DNA from: Vespa crabro
Lineage: Eukaryota > Arthropoda > Insecta > Hymenoptera > Vespidae
Reading direction: 5' to 3'
DNA: 64,000 nucleotides
Assembly: GCF_910589235.1 (NCBI RefSeq)
Contig: NC_060955.1
Coordinates: forward strand, 11,676,837 to 11,740,836
The first letter of the stretch is position 1. Every line of letters begins with the position of its first letter. The translations under genes and the position numbers were made by a program. The notes below the pieces were generated by a model. It searched no databases and was not told where the DNA came from. It saw only the letters and a program-made list of their open reading frames with translations. Shown here piece by piece: positions 24,354-38,899 of the stretch.

Positions 24354-27300
24354 TGTTTCTTATCGTATATACGTTTTTTCGTTCATAATGGCGTACCATC
24401 GAAATACGAAATAATGAAATCTCATTCAAATTCAATTAGTTTATATTCTGTCGACGCAGAATAAAGATTACAACAAGAATATATCTTCCTGACTGTGTGT
24501 AAATAGAAGTTTTAACATGAAAATTGTCGAAAAATGAGATCGACAAATGCGAATTTTGTTAAATGCTGAGATAAAATCGTGAACACATTGAAATTACTCG
24601 TACCACAGCTTCAGAAATGTTTCCAATCAATTCGACATTGTATTTCTGAAGATCAAACATTTATTTTATCTTGGAATCGACGTTATAACCTTGTTTCATA
24701 TTTTATATACGATTATTAGCTCATAAAGAAGTATCATCGAAATACGAAATTTGAAATCTCAATCAATATCAATGCTTTTATATTCTATCGACGCAGAATA
24801 TACAAAGGAACAAGAACATAAGTTTGTCACTATGTGTAAATACGAGTTTCAACATGAATATTGTAGAAAAATGAGATCGACACATGCGAATTTTGTTAAA
24901 TGCTGAGATAAAATCGTGTACACATTGAAATTACTCGTACCACAGCTTGAGAAATGTTTCCAACCGATTCGGACATTGTATTTCTGAAGATCATACATCC
25001 ATTTTATCTTGGAGTCGACGTTATAACCTTGTTTCATATGTTATATATGATTATTAGCTCTTAAAGAAGTATCATCGAAATACGAAATTTCAAATCTCAA
25101 TCAATATCAATGCTTTTATATTCTATCGACGCAGAATATACAATGGAACAAGAACATAAGTTTGTCACTATGTGTAAATACGAGTTTTAACATGAATATT
25201 GTCGAAAATTGAGATCGACACATGCGAATTTCTTTAATTGCAGAGATGTAATCGTGAAACCATTGAACTTATTCGTACCACAGCTTGAGAAATGTTTCCA
25301 ATCTATTCGGACATTGTATTTCTGAAGATCAAACATCCATTTTATATTGGAATCGACGTTATAACCTTGTTTCATATTTTATATACGATTATTAGCTCAT
25401 AAAGAATTATCATCGAAATACGAAATTTGAAATCTCAATCAATATCAATGCTATTATATTCTATCGACGCAGAATATACAATGGAACAAGATCATAAGTT
25501 TGTCACTATGTGTAAATACGAGATTCAACATGAATATTGTAGAAAAATGAGATCGACACATGCGAATTTCGTTAATTGCTGAGATTTAATCGTGAAAGCA
25601 TTGAACTAACTCGTACCACAGCTTGAGAATTGTTTCCAATCGATTCGGACATTGTATTTCTGAAGATCAAACATCTATTTTATCTTGGAATCGACGTTTT
25701 AACCTTGTGTCTTATCGTATATACGTTTTTTCGTTCATAATGGCGTACCATCGAAATACGAAATAATGAAATCTCATTCAAATTCAATCAGTTTATATTC
25801 TGTCGACGCATAATAAAGATTACAACAAGAATATATCTTCCTGACTGTGTGTAAATAGAAGTTTTCACATGAAAATTGTCGAAAAATGAGATCGACAAAT
25901 GCGAATTTTGTTAAATGCTGAGATAAAATCGTGAACACATTGAAATTACTCGTACCACAGCTTCAGAAATGTTTCCAATCTATTCGGACATTGTATTTCT
26001 GAAGATCAAACATTTATTTTATCTTGGAATCGACGTTATAACCTTGTTTCATATGTTGTATACGATTATTAGCTCATAAAGAAGTATCATCGAAATACGA
26101 AATTTGAAATCTCAATCAATATCAATGCTTTTATATTCTATCGACGCAGAATATACAAAGGAACAAGAACATAAGTTTGTCACTATGTGTAAATACGAGT
26201 TTCACCATGAATATTGTAGAAAAATGAGATCGACACATGCGAATTTTGTTAAATGCTGAGATAAAATCGTGTACACATTGAAATTACTCGTACCACAGCT
26301 TCAGAAATGTTTCCAATCTATTCGGACATTGTATTTCTGAAGATCAAACATTTATTTTATCTTGGAATCGACGTTATAACCTTGTTTCATATGTTGTATA
26401 CGATTATTAGCTCATAAAGAAGTATCATCGAAATACGAAATTTGAAATCTCAATCAATATCAATGCTTTTATATTCTATCGACTCAGAATATACAAAGGA
26501 ACAAGAACATAAGTTTGTCACTATGTGTAAATACGAGATTCAACATGAATATTGTAGAAAAATGAGATCGACACATGCGAATTTCGTTAATTGCTGAGAT
26601 TTAATCGTGAAAGCATTGAACTAACTCGTACCACAGCTTGAGAATTGTTTCCAATCGATTCGGACATTGTATTTCTGAAGATCAAACATCTATTTGATAT
26701 TGGAATCGACGTTTTAACCTTGTTTCTTATCGTATATACGTTTTTTCGTTCATAATGGCGTACCATCGAAATACGAAATAATGAAATCTCATTCAAATTC
26801 AATTAGTTTATATTCTGTCGACGCAGAATAAAGATTACAACAAGAATATATCTTCCTGACTGTGTGTAAATAGAAGTTTTAACATGAAAATTGTCGAAAA
26901 ATGAGATCGACACATGCGAATTTCTTTAATTGCAGAGATGTAATCGTGAAATCATTGAACTTATTCGTACCACAGCTTGAGAAATGTTTCCAATCTATTC
27001 GGACATTGTATTTCTGAAGATCAAACATCCATTTTATATTGGAATCGACGTTATAACCTTGTTTCATATTTTATATACGATTATTAGCTCATAAAGAATT
27101 ATCATCGAAATACGAAATTTGAAATCTCAATCAATATCAATGCTATTATATTCTATCGACGCAGAATATACAATGGAACAAGATCATAAGTTTGTCACTA
27201 TGTGTAAATACGAGATTCAACATGAATATTGTAGAAAAATGAGATCGACACATGCGAATTTCGTTAATTGCTGAGATTTAATCGTGAAAGCATTGAACTA

Positions 27301-28074
27301 ACTCGTACCACAGCTTGAGAATTGTTTCCAATCGATTCGGACATTGTATTTCTGAAGATCAAACATCTATTTGATATTGGAATCGACGTTTTAACCTTGT
27401 TTCTTATCGTATATACGTTTTTTCGTTCATAATGGCGTACCATCGAAATACGAAATAATGAAATCTCATTCAAATTCAATTAGTTTATATTCTGTCGACG
27501 CAGAATAAAGATTACAACAAGAATATATCTTCCTGACTGTGTGTAAATAGAAGTTTTAACATGAAAATTGTCGAAAAATGAGATCGACACATTCGAATTT
27601 CTTTAATTGCAGAGATGTAATCGTGAAATCATTGAACTTATTCGTACCACAGCTTGAGAAATGTTTCCAATCTATTCGGACATTGTATTTCTGAAGATCA
27701 AACATCCATTTTATATTGGAATCGACGTTATAACCTTGTTTCATATTTTATATACGATTATTAGCTCATAAAGAATTATCATCGAAATACGAAATTTGAA
27801 ATCTCAATCAATATCAATGCTATTATATTCTATCGACGCAGAATATACAATGGAACAAGATCATAAGTTTGTCACTATGTGTAAATACGAGATTCAACAT
27901 GAATATTGTAGAAAAATGAGATCGACACATGCGAATTTCGTTAATTGCTGAGATTTAATCGTGAAAGCATTGAACTAACTCGTACCACAGCTTGAGAATT
28001 GTTTCCAATCGATTCGGACATTGTATTTCTGAAGATCAAACATCTATTTGATATTGGAATCGACGTTTTGACCT
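24354..28074. repeat. Super-repeat unit of 11 monomers (3721 bp)
   Basis: The blocks are A-del-(B/E)-C-D (24354), A''-F-G (25706), A/C-D (26721) and A/C-D (27398). The monomer at 24692 starts as B (TTTTATATACG) and continues as E (TTTTGTTAAATGCTGAG, GTGTACAC), so B and E have collapsed into one. The second A/C has CACATTCG. The unit ends TTTTGACC. Confidence 0.85.
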
Positions 28075-31000
28075 TGTTTCTTATCGTATATACGTTTTTT
28101 CGTTCATAATGGCGTACCATCGAAATACGAAATAATGAAATCTCATTCAAATTCAATTAGTTTATATTCTGTCGACGCAGAATAAAGATTACAACAAGAA
28201 TATATCTTCCTGACTGTGTGTAAATAGAAGTTTTAACATGAAAATTGTCGAAAAATGAGATCGACAAATGCGAATTTTGTTAAATGCTGAGATAAAATCG
28301 TGAACACATTGAAATTACTCGTACCACAGCTTCAGAAATGTTTCCAATCAATTCGACATTGTATTTCTGAAGATCAAACATTTATTTTATCTTGGAATCG
28401 ACGTTATAACCTTGTTTCATATTTTATATACGATTATTAGCTCATAAAGAAGTATCATCGAAATACGAAATTTGAAATCTCAATCAATATCAATGCTTTT
28501 ATATTCTATCGACGCAGAATATACAAAGGAACAAGAACATAAGTTTGTCACTATGTGTAAATACGAGTTTCAACATGAATATTGTAGAAAAATGAGATCG
28601 ACACATGCGAATTTCGTTAATTGCAGAGCTTCAATCGTGAAAACATTGAACTTACTCGTACCACAGCTTGAGAAATGTTTCCAACCGATTCGGACATTGT
28701 ATTTCTGAAGATCATACATCCATTTTATCTTGGAATCGACGTTATAACCTTGTTTCATATGTTATATACGATTATTAGCTCATAAAGAAGTATCATCGAA
28801 ATACGAAATTTGAAATCTCAATCAATATCAATGCTTTTATATTCTATCGCCGCAGAATATACAAAGGAACAAGAACATAAGTTTGTCACTATGTGTAAAT
28901 ACGAGTTTCAACATGAATATTGTAGAAAAATGAGATCGACACATGCGAATTTCGTTAATTGCTGAGATTTAATCGTGAAAGCATTGAACTAACTCGTACC
29001 ACAGCTTGAGAATTGTTTCCAATCGATTCGGACATTGTATTTCTGAAGATCAAACATCTATTTTATCTTGGAATCGACGTTTTAACCTTGTGTCTTATCG
29101 TATATACGTTTTTTCGTTCATAATGGCGTACCATCGAAATACGAAATAATGAAATCTCATTCAAATTCAATCAGTTTATATTCTGTCGACGCATAATAAA
29201 GATTACAACAAGAATATATCTTCCTGACTGTGTGTAAATAGAAGTTTTCACATGAAAATTGTCGAAAAATGAGATCGACAAATGCGAATTTTGTTAAATG
29301 CTGAGATAAAATCGTGAACACATTGAAATTACTCGTACCACAGCTTCAGAAATGTTTCCAATCTATTCGGACATTGTATTTCTGAAGATCGAACATTTAT
29401 TTTATCTTGGAATCGACGTTATAACCTTGTTTCATATGTTGTATACGATTATTAGCTCATAAAGAAGTATCATCGAAATACGAAATTTGAAATCTCAATC
29501 AATATCAATGCTTTTATATTCTATCGACGCAGAATATACAAAGGAACAAGAACATAAGTTTGTCACTATGTGTAAATACGAGTTTCACCATGAATATTGT
29601 AGAAAAATGAGATCGACACATGCGAATTTTGTTAAATGCTGAGATAAAATCGTGTACACATTGAAATTACTCGTACCACAGCTTCAGAAATGTTTCCAAT
29701 CTATTCGGACATTGTATTTCTGAAGATCGAACATTTATTTTATCTTGGAATCGACGTTATAACCTTGTTTCATATGTTGTATACGATTATTAGCTCATAA
29801 AGAAGTATCATCGAAATACGAAATTTGAAATCTCAATCAATATCAATGCTTTTATATTCTATCGACTCAGAATATACAAAGGAACAAGAACATAAGTTTG
29901 TCACTATGTGTAAATACGAGATTCAACATGAATATTGTAGAAAAATGAGATCGACACATGCGAATTTCGTTAATTGCTGAGATTTAATCGTGAAAGCATT
30001 GAACTAACTCGTACCACAGCTTGAGAATTGTTTCCAATCGATTCGGACATTGTATTTCTGAAGATCAAACATCTATTTGATATTGGAATCGACGTTTTAA
30101 CCTTGTTTCTTATCGTATATACGTTTTTTCGTTCATAATGGCGTACCATCGAAATACGAAATAATGAAATCTCATTCAAATTCAATTAGTTTATATTCTG
30201 TCGACGCAGAATAAAGATTACAACAAGAATATATCTTCCTGACTGTGTGTAAATAGAAGTTTTAACATGAAAATTGTCGAAAAATGAGATCGACACATGC
30301 GAATTTCTTTAATTGCAGAGATGTAATCGTGAAATCATTGAACTTATTCGTACCACAGCTTGAGAAATGTTTCCAATCTATTCGGACATTGTATTTCTGA
30401 AGATCAAACATCCATTTTATATTGGAATCGACGTTATAACCTTGTTTCATATTTTATATACGATTATTAGCTCATAAAGAATTATCATCGAAATACGAAA
30501 TTTGAAATCTCAATCAATATCAATGCTATTATATTCTATCGACGCAGAATATACAATGGAACAAGATCATAAGTTTGTCACTATGTGTAAATACGAGATT
30601 CAACATGAATATTGTAGAAAAATGAGATCGACACATGCGAATTTCGTTAATTGCTGAGATTTAATCGTGAAAGCATTGAACTAACTCGTACCACAGCTTG
30701 AGAATTGTTTCCAATCGATTCGGACATTGTATTTCTGAAGATCAAACATCTATTTGATATTGGAATCGACGTTTTAACCTTGTTTCTTATCGTATATACG
30801 TTTTTTCGTTCATAATGGCGTACCATCGAAATACGAAATAATGAAATCTCATTCAAATTCAATTAGTTTATATTCTGTCGACGCAGAATAAAGATTACAA
30901 CAAGAATATATCTTCCTGACTGTGTGTAAATAGAAGTTTTAACATGAAAATTGTCGAAAAATGAGATCGACACATTCGAATTTCTTTAATTGCAGAGATG

Positions 31001-31457
31001 TAATCGTGAAATCATTGAACTTATTCGTACCACAGCTTGAGAAATGTTTCCAATCTATTCGGACATTGTATTTCTGAAGATCAAACATCCATTTTATATT
31101 GGAATCGACGTTATAACCTTGTTTCATATTTTATATACGATTATTAGCTCATAAAGAATTATCATCGAAATACGAAATTTGAAATCTCAATCAATATCAA
31201 TGCTATTATATTCTATCGACGCAGAATATACAATGGAACAAGATCATAAGTTTGTCACTATGTGTAAATACGAGATTCAACATGAATATTGTAGAAAAAT
31301 GAGATCGACACATGCGAATTTCGTTAATTGCTGAGATTTAATCGTGAAAGCATTGAACTAACTCGTACCACAGCTTGAGAATTGTTTCCAATCGATTCGG
31401 ACATTGTATTTCTGAAGATCAAACATCTATTTGATATTGGAATCGACGTTTTGACCT
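28075..31457. repeat. Canonical 10-monomer super-repeat, copy 1 (3383 bp)
   Basis: The blocks are A-del-B-D' (28075), A''-F-G (29089), A/C-D (30104) and A/C-D (30781). D' at 28751 has a B/E-like head with TGTTATATACG and ACAAAGG, then a D tail. It also carries the private change CTATCGCCGCAG at 28850. The unit compares base for base with the next one, with about five substitutions seen by eye. Confidence 0.88.
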
Positions 31458-34400
31458 TGTTTCTTATCGTATATACGTTTTTTCGTTCATAATGGCGTAC
31501 CATCGAAATACGAAATAATGAAATCTCATTCAAATTCAATTAGTTTATATTCTGTCGACGCAGAATAAAGATTACAACAAGAATATATCTTCCTGACTGT
31601 GTGTAAATAGAAGTTTTAACATGAAAATTGTCGAAAAATGAGATCGACAAATGCGAATTTTGTTAAATGCTGAGATAAAATCGTGAACACATTGAAATTA
31701 CTCGTACCACAGCTTCAGAAATGTTTCCAATCAATTCGACATTGTATTTCTGAAGATCAAACATTTATTTTATCTTGGAATCGACGTTATAACCTTGTTT
31801 CATATTTTATATACGATTATTAGCTCATAAAGAAGTATCATCGAAATACGAAATTTGAAATCTCAATCAATATCAATGCTTTTATATTCTATCGACGCAG
31901 AATATACAAAGGAACAAGAACATAAGTTTGTCACTATGTGTAAATACGAGTTTCAACATGAATATTGTAGAAAAATGAGATCGACACATGCGAATTTCGT
32001 TAATTGCAGAGCTTCAATCGTGAAAACATTGAACTTACTCGTACCACAGCTTGAGAAATGTTTCCAACCGATTCGGACATTGTATTTCTGAAGATCATAC
32101 ATCCATTTTATCTTGGAATCGACGTTATAACCTTGTTTCATATGTTATATACGATTATTAGCTCATAAAGAAGTATCATCGAAATACGAAATTTGAAATC
32201 TCAATCAATATCAATGCTTTTATATTCTATCGCCGCAGAATATACAAAGGAACAAGAACATAAGTTTGTCACTATGTGTAAATACGAGTTTCAACATGAA
32301 TATTGTAGAAAAATGAGATCGACACATGCGAATTTCGTTAATTGCTGAGATTTAATCGTGAAAGCATTGAACTAACTCGTACCACAGCTTGAGAATTGTT
32401 TCCAATCGATTCGGACATTGTATTTCTGAAGATCAAACATCTATTTTATCTTGGAATCGACGTTTTAACCTTGTGTCTTATCGTATATACGTTTTTTCGT
32501 TCATAATGGCGTACCATCGAAATACGAAATAATGAAATCTCATTCAAATTCAATCAGTTTATATTCTGTCGACGCATAATAAAGATTACAACAAGAATAT
32601 ATCTTCCTGACTGTGTGTAAATAGAAGTTTTCACATGAAAATTGTCGAAAAATGAGATCGACAAATGCGAATTTTGTTAAATGCTGAGATAAAATCGTGA
32701 ACACATTGAAATTACTCGTACCACAGCTTCAGAAATGTTTCCAATCTATTCGGACATTGTATTTCTGAAGATCAAACATTTATTTTATCTTGGAATCGAC
32801 GTTATAACCTTGTTTCATATGTTGTATACGATTATTAGCTCATAAAGAAGTATCATCGAAATACGAAATTTGAAATCTCAATCAATATCAATGCTTTTAT
32901 ATTCTATCGACGCAGAATATACAAAGGAACAAGAACATAAGTTTGTCACTATGTGTAAATACGAGTTTCACCATGAATATTGTAGAAAAATGAGATCGAC
33001 ACATGCGAATTTTGTTAAATGCTGAGATAAAATCGTGTACACATTGAAATTACTCGTACCACAGCTTCAGAAATGTTTCCAATCTATTCGGACATTGTAT
33101 TTCTGAAGATCGAACATTTATTTTATCTTGGAATCGACGTTATAACCTTGTTTCATATGTTGTATACGATTATTAGCTCATAAAGAAGTATCATCGAAAT
33201 ACGAAATTTGAAATCTCAATCAATATCAATGCTTTTATATTCTATCGACTCAGAATATACAAAGGAACAAGAACATAAGTTTGTCACTATGTGTAAATAC
33301 GAGATTCAACATGAATATTGTAGAAAAATGAGATCGACACATGCGAATTTCGTTAATTGCTGAGATTTAATCGTGAAAGCATTGAACTAACTCGTACCAC
33401 AGCTTGAGAATTGTTTCCAATCGATTCGGACATTGTATTTCTGAAGATCAAACATCTATTTGATATTGGAATCGACGTTTTAACCTTGTTTCTTATCGTA
33501 TATACGTTTTTTCGTTCATAATGGCGTACCATCGAAATACGAAATAATGAAATCTCATTCAAATTCAATTAGTTTATATTCTGTCGACGCAGAATAAAGA
33601 TTACAACAAGAATATATCTTCCTGACTGTGTGTAAATAGAAGTTTTAACATGAAAATTGTCGAAAAATGAGATCGACACATGCGAATTTCTTTAATTGCA
33701 GAGATGTAATCGTGAAATCATTGAACTTATTCGTACCACAGCTTGAGAAATGTTTCCAATCTATTCGGACATTGTATTTCTGAAGATCAAACATCCATTT
33801 TATATTGGAATCGACGTTATAACCTTGTTTCATATTTTATATACGATTATTAGCTCATAAAGAATTATCATCGAAATACGAAATTTGAAATCTCAATCAA
33901 TATCAATGCTATTATATTCTATCGACGCAGAATATACAATGGAACAAGATCATAAGTTTGTCACTATGTGTAAATACGAGATTCAACATGAATATTGTAG
34001 AAAAATGAGATCGACACATGCGAATTTCGTTAATTGCTGAGATTTAATCGTGAAAGCATTGAACTAACTCGTACCACAGCTTGAGAATTGTTTCCAATCG
34101 ATTCGGACATTGTATTTCTGAAGATCAAACATCTATTTGATATTGGAATCGACGTTTTAACCTTGTTTCTTATCGTATATACGTTTTTTCGTTCATAATG
34201 GCGTACAATCGAAATACGAAATAATGAAATCTCATTCAAATTCAATTAGTTTATATTCTGTCGACGCAGAATAAAGATTACAACAAGAATATATCTTCCT
34301 GACTGTGTGTAAATAGAAGTTTTAACATGAAAATTGTCGAAAAATGAGATCGACACATTCGAATTTCTTTAATTGCAGAGATGTAATCGTGAAATCATTG

Positions 34401-34840
34401 AACTTATTCGTACCACAGCTTGAGAAATGTTTCCAATCTATTCGGACATTGTATTTCTGAAGATCAAACATCCATTTTATATTGGAATCGACGTTATAAC
34501 CTTGTTTCATATTTTATATACGATTATTAGCTCATAAAGAATTATCATCGAAATACGAAATTTGAAATCTCAATCAATATCAATGCTATTATATTCTATC
34601 GACGCAGAATATACAATGGAACAAGATCATAAGTTTGTCACTATGTGTAAATACGAGATTCAACATGAATATTGTAGAAAAATGAGATCGACACATGCGA
34701 ATTTCGTTAATTGCTGAGATTTAATCGTGAAAGCATTGAACTAACTCGTACCACAGCTTGAGAATTGTTTCCAATCGATTCGGACATTGTATTTCTGAAG
34801 ATCAAACATCTATTTTATCTTGGAATCGACGTTTTAACCT
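31458..34840. repeat. Canonical 10-monomer super-repeat, copy 2 (3383 bp)
   Basis: It has the same block order as copy 1, starting at 31458, 32472, 33487 and 34164, and shares CTATCGCCGCAG (at 32233). Differences seen are A at 32774 where copy 1 has G, a C to A in GCGTACAATCG near 34207, and the last 30 bases. There ATTTGATATTGG and TTTTGACC are replaced by ATTTTATCTTGG and TTTTAACC. Confidence 0.88.
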
Positions 34841-37800
34841 TGTGTCTTATCGTATATACGTTTTTTCGTTCATAATGGCGTACCATCGAAATACGAAATA
34901 ATGAAATCTCATTCAAATTCAATCAGTTTATATTCTGTCGACGCATAATAAAGATTACAACAAGAATATATCTTCCTGACTGTGTGTAAATAGAAGTTTT
35001 CACATGAAAATTGTCGAAAAATGAGATCGACAAATGCGAATTTTGTTAAATGCTGAGATAAAATCGTGAACACATTGAAATTACTCGTACCACAGCTTCA
35101 GAAATGTTTCCAATCAATTCGACATTGTATTTCTGAAGATCAAACATTTATTTTATCTTGGAATCGACGTTATAACCTTGTTTCATATTTTATATACGAT
35201 TATTAGCTCATAAAGAAGTATCATCGAAATACGAAATTTGAAATCTCAATCAATATCAATGCTTTTATATTCTATCGACGCAGAATATACAAAGGAACAA
35301 GAACATAAGTTTGTCACTATGTGTAAATACGAGTTTCAACATGAATATTGTAGAAAAATGAGATCGACACATGCGAATTTCGTTAATTGCAGAGCTTCAA
35401 TCGTGAAAACATTGAACTTACTCGTACCACAGCTTGAGAAATGTTTCCAACCGATTCGGACATTGTATTTCTGAAGATCATACATCCATTTTATCTTGGA
35501 ATCGACGTTATAACCTTGTTTCATATGTTATATACGATTATTAGCTCATAAAGAAGTATCATCGAAATACGAAATTTGAAATCTCAATCAATATCAATGC
35601 TTTTATATTCTATCGACGCAGAATATACAAAGGAACAAGAACATAAGTTTGTCACTATGTGTAAATACGAGTTTCAACATGAATATTGTAGAAAAATGAG
35701 ATCGACACATGCGAATTTTGTTAAATGCTGAGATAAAATCGTGTACACATTGAAATTACTCGTACCACAGCTTGAGAAATGTTTCCAACCGATTCGGACA
35801 TTGTATTTCTGAAGATCATACATCCATTTTATCTTGGAGTCGACGTTATAACCTTGTTTCATATGTTATATATGATTATTAGCTCTTAAAGAAGTATCAT
35901 CGAAATACGAAATTTCAAATCTCAATCAATATCAATGCTTTTATATTCTATCGACGCAGAATATACAATGGAACAAGAACATAAGTTTGTCACTATGTGT
36001 AAATACGAGTTTTAACATGAATATTGTCGAAAATTGAGATCGACACATGCGAATTTCTTTAATTGCAGAGATGTAATCGTGAAACCATTGAACTTATTCG
36101 TACCACAGCTTGAGAAATGTTTCCAATCTATTCGGACATTGTATTTCTGAAGATCAAACATCCATTTTATATTGGAATCGACGTTATAACCTTGTTTCAT
36201 ATTTTATATACGATTATTAGCTCATAAAGAATTATCATCGAAATACGAAATTTGAAATCTCAATCAATATCAATGCTATTATATTCTATCGACGCAGAAT
36301 ATACAATGGAACAAGATCATAAGTTTGTCACTATGTGTAAATACGAGATTCAACATGAATATTGTAGAAAAATGAGATCGACACATGCGAATTTCGTTAA
36401 TTGCTGAGATTTAATCGTGAAAGCATTGAACTAACTCGTACCACAGCTTGAGAATTGTTTCCAATCGATTCGGACATTGTATTTCTGAAGATCAAACATC
36501 TATTTTATCTTGGAATCGACGTTTTAACCTTGTGTCTTATCGTATATACGTTTTTTCGTTCATAATGGCGTACCATCGAAATACGAAATAATGAAATCTC
36601 ATTCAAATTCAATCAGTTTATATTCTGTCGACGCATAATAAAGATTACAACAAGAATATATCTTCCTGACTGTGTGTAAATAGAAGTTTTCACATGAAAA
36701 TTGTCGAAAAATGAGATCGACAAATGCGAATTTTGTTAAATGCTGAGATAAAATCGTGAACACATTGAAATTACTCGTACCACAGCTTCAGAAATGTTTC
36801 CAATCTATTCGGACATTGTATTTCTGAAGATCGAACATTTATTTTATCTTGGAATCGACGTTATAACCTTGTTTCATATGTTGTATACGATTATTAGCTC
36901 ATAAAGAAGTATCATCGAAATACGAAATTTGAAATCTCAATCAATATCAATGCTTTTATATTCTATCGACGCAGAATATACAAAGGAACAAGAACATAAG
37001 TTTGTCACTATGTGTAAATACGAGTTTCACCATGAATATTGTAGAAAAATGAGATCGACACATGCGAATTTTGTTAAATGCTGAGATAAAATCGTGTACA
37101 CATTGAAATTACTCGTACCACAGCTTCAGAAATGTTTCCAATCTATTCGGACATTGTATTTCTGAAGATCGAACATTTATTTTATCTTGGAATCGACGTT
37201 ATAACCTTGTTTCATATGTTGTATACGATTATTAGCTCATAAAGAAGTATCATCGAAATACGAAATTTGAAATCTCAATCAATATCAATGCTTTTATATT
37301 CTATCGACTCAGAATATACAAAGGAACAAGAACATAAGTTTGTCACTATGTGTAAATACGAGATTCAACATGAATATTGTAGAAAAATGAGATCGACACA
37401 TGCGAATTTCGTTAATTGCTGAGATTTAATCGTGAAAGCATTGAACTAACTCGTACCACAGCTTGAGAATTGTTTCCAATCGATTCGGACATTGTATTTC
37501 TGAAGATCAAACATCTATTTGATATTGGAATCGACGTTTTAACCTTGTTTCTTATCGTATATACGTTTTTTCGTTCATAATGGCGTACCATCGAAATACG
37601 AAATAATGAAATCTCATTAAAATTCAATTAGTTTATATTCTGTCGACGCAGAATAAAGATTACAACAAGAATATATCTTCCTGACTGTGTGTAAATAGAA
37701 GTTTTAACATGAAAATTGTCGAAAAATGAGATCGACACATGCGAATTTCTTTAATTGCAGAGATGTAATCGTGAAATCATTGAACTTATTCGTACCACAG

Positions 37801-38899
37801 CTTGAGAAATGTTTCCAATCTATTCGGACATTGTATTTCTGAAGATCAAACATCCATTTTATATTGGAATCGACGTTATAACCTTGTTTCATATTTTATA
37901 TACGATTATTAGCTCATAAAGAATTATCATCGAAATACGAAATTTGAAATCTCAATCAATATCAATGCTATTATATTCTATCGACGCAGAATATACAATG
38001 GAACAAGATCATAAGTTTGTCACTATGTGTAAATACGAGATTCAACATGAATATTGTAGAAAAATGAGATCGACACATGCGAATTTCGTTAATTGCTGAG
38101 ATTTAATCGTGAAAGCATTGAACTAACTCGTACCACAGCTTGAGAATTGTTTCCAATCGATTCGGACATTGTATTTCTGAAGATCAAACATCTATTTGAT
38201 ATTGGAATCGACGTTTTAACCTTGTTTCTTATCGTATATACGTTTTTTCGTTCATAATGGCGTACCATCGAAATACGAAATAATGAAATCTCATTCAAAT
38301 TCAATTAGTTTATATTCTGTCGACGCAGAATAAAGATTACAACAAGAATATATCTTCCTGACTGTGTGTAAATAGAAGTTTTAACATGAAAATTGTCGAA
38401 AAATGAGATCGACACATTCGAATTTCTTTAATTGCAGAGATGTAATCGTGAAATCATTGAACTTATTCGTACCACAGCTTGAGAAATGTTTCCAATCTAT
38501 TCGGACATTGTATTTCTGAAGATCAAACATCCATTTTATATTGGAATCGACGTTATAACCTTGTTTCATATTTTATATACGATTATTAGCTCATAAAGAA
38601 TTATCATCGAAATACGAAATTTGAAATCTCAATCAATATCAATGCTATTATATTCTATCGACGCAGAATATACAATGGAACAAGATCATAAGTTTGTCAC
38701 TATGTGTAAATACGAGATTCAACATGAATATTGTAGAAAAATGAGATCGACACATGCGAATTTCGTTAATTGCTGAGATTTAATCGTGAAAGCATTGAAC
38801 TAACTCGTACCACAGCTTGAGAATTGTTTCCAATCGATTCGGACATTGTATTTCTGAAGATCAAACATCTATTTGATATTGGAATCGACGTTTTGACCT
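34841..38899. repeat. Super-repeat unit of 12 monomers with chimeric start (4059 bp)
   Basis: The blocks are (A''/A-del)-B-E-C-D (34841), A''-F-G (36531), A/C-D (37546) and A/C-D (38223). The opening monomer has an A'' head and body (TGTCTTATCG, CAGTTTATA, CGCATAATAAAG, TTTTCAC), then the A-del tail with AATTCGACATTG. It is therefore a visible crossover. The A/C at 37546 has a private CTCATTAAAATTC. Confidence 0.86.
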
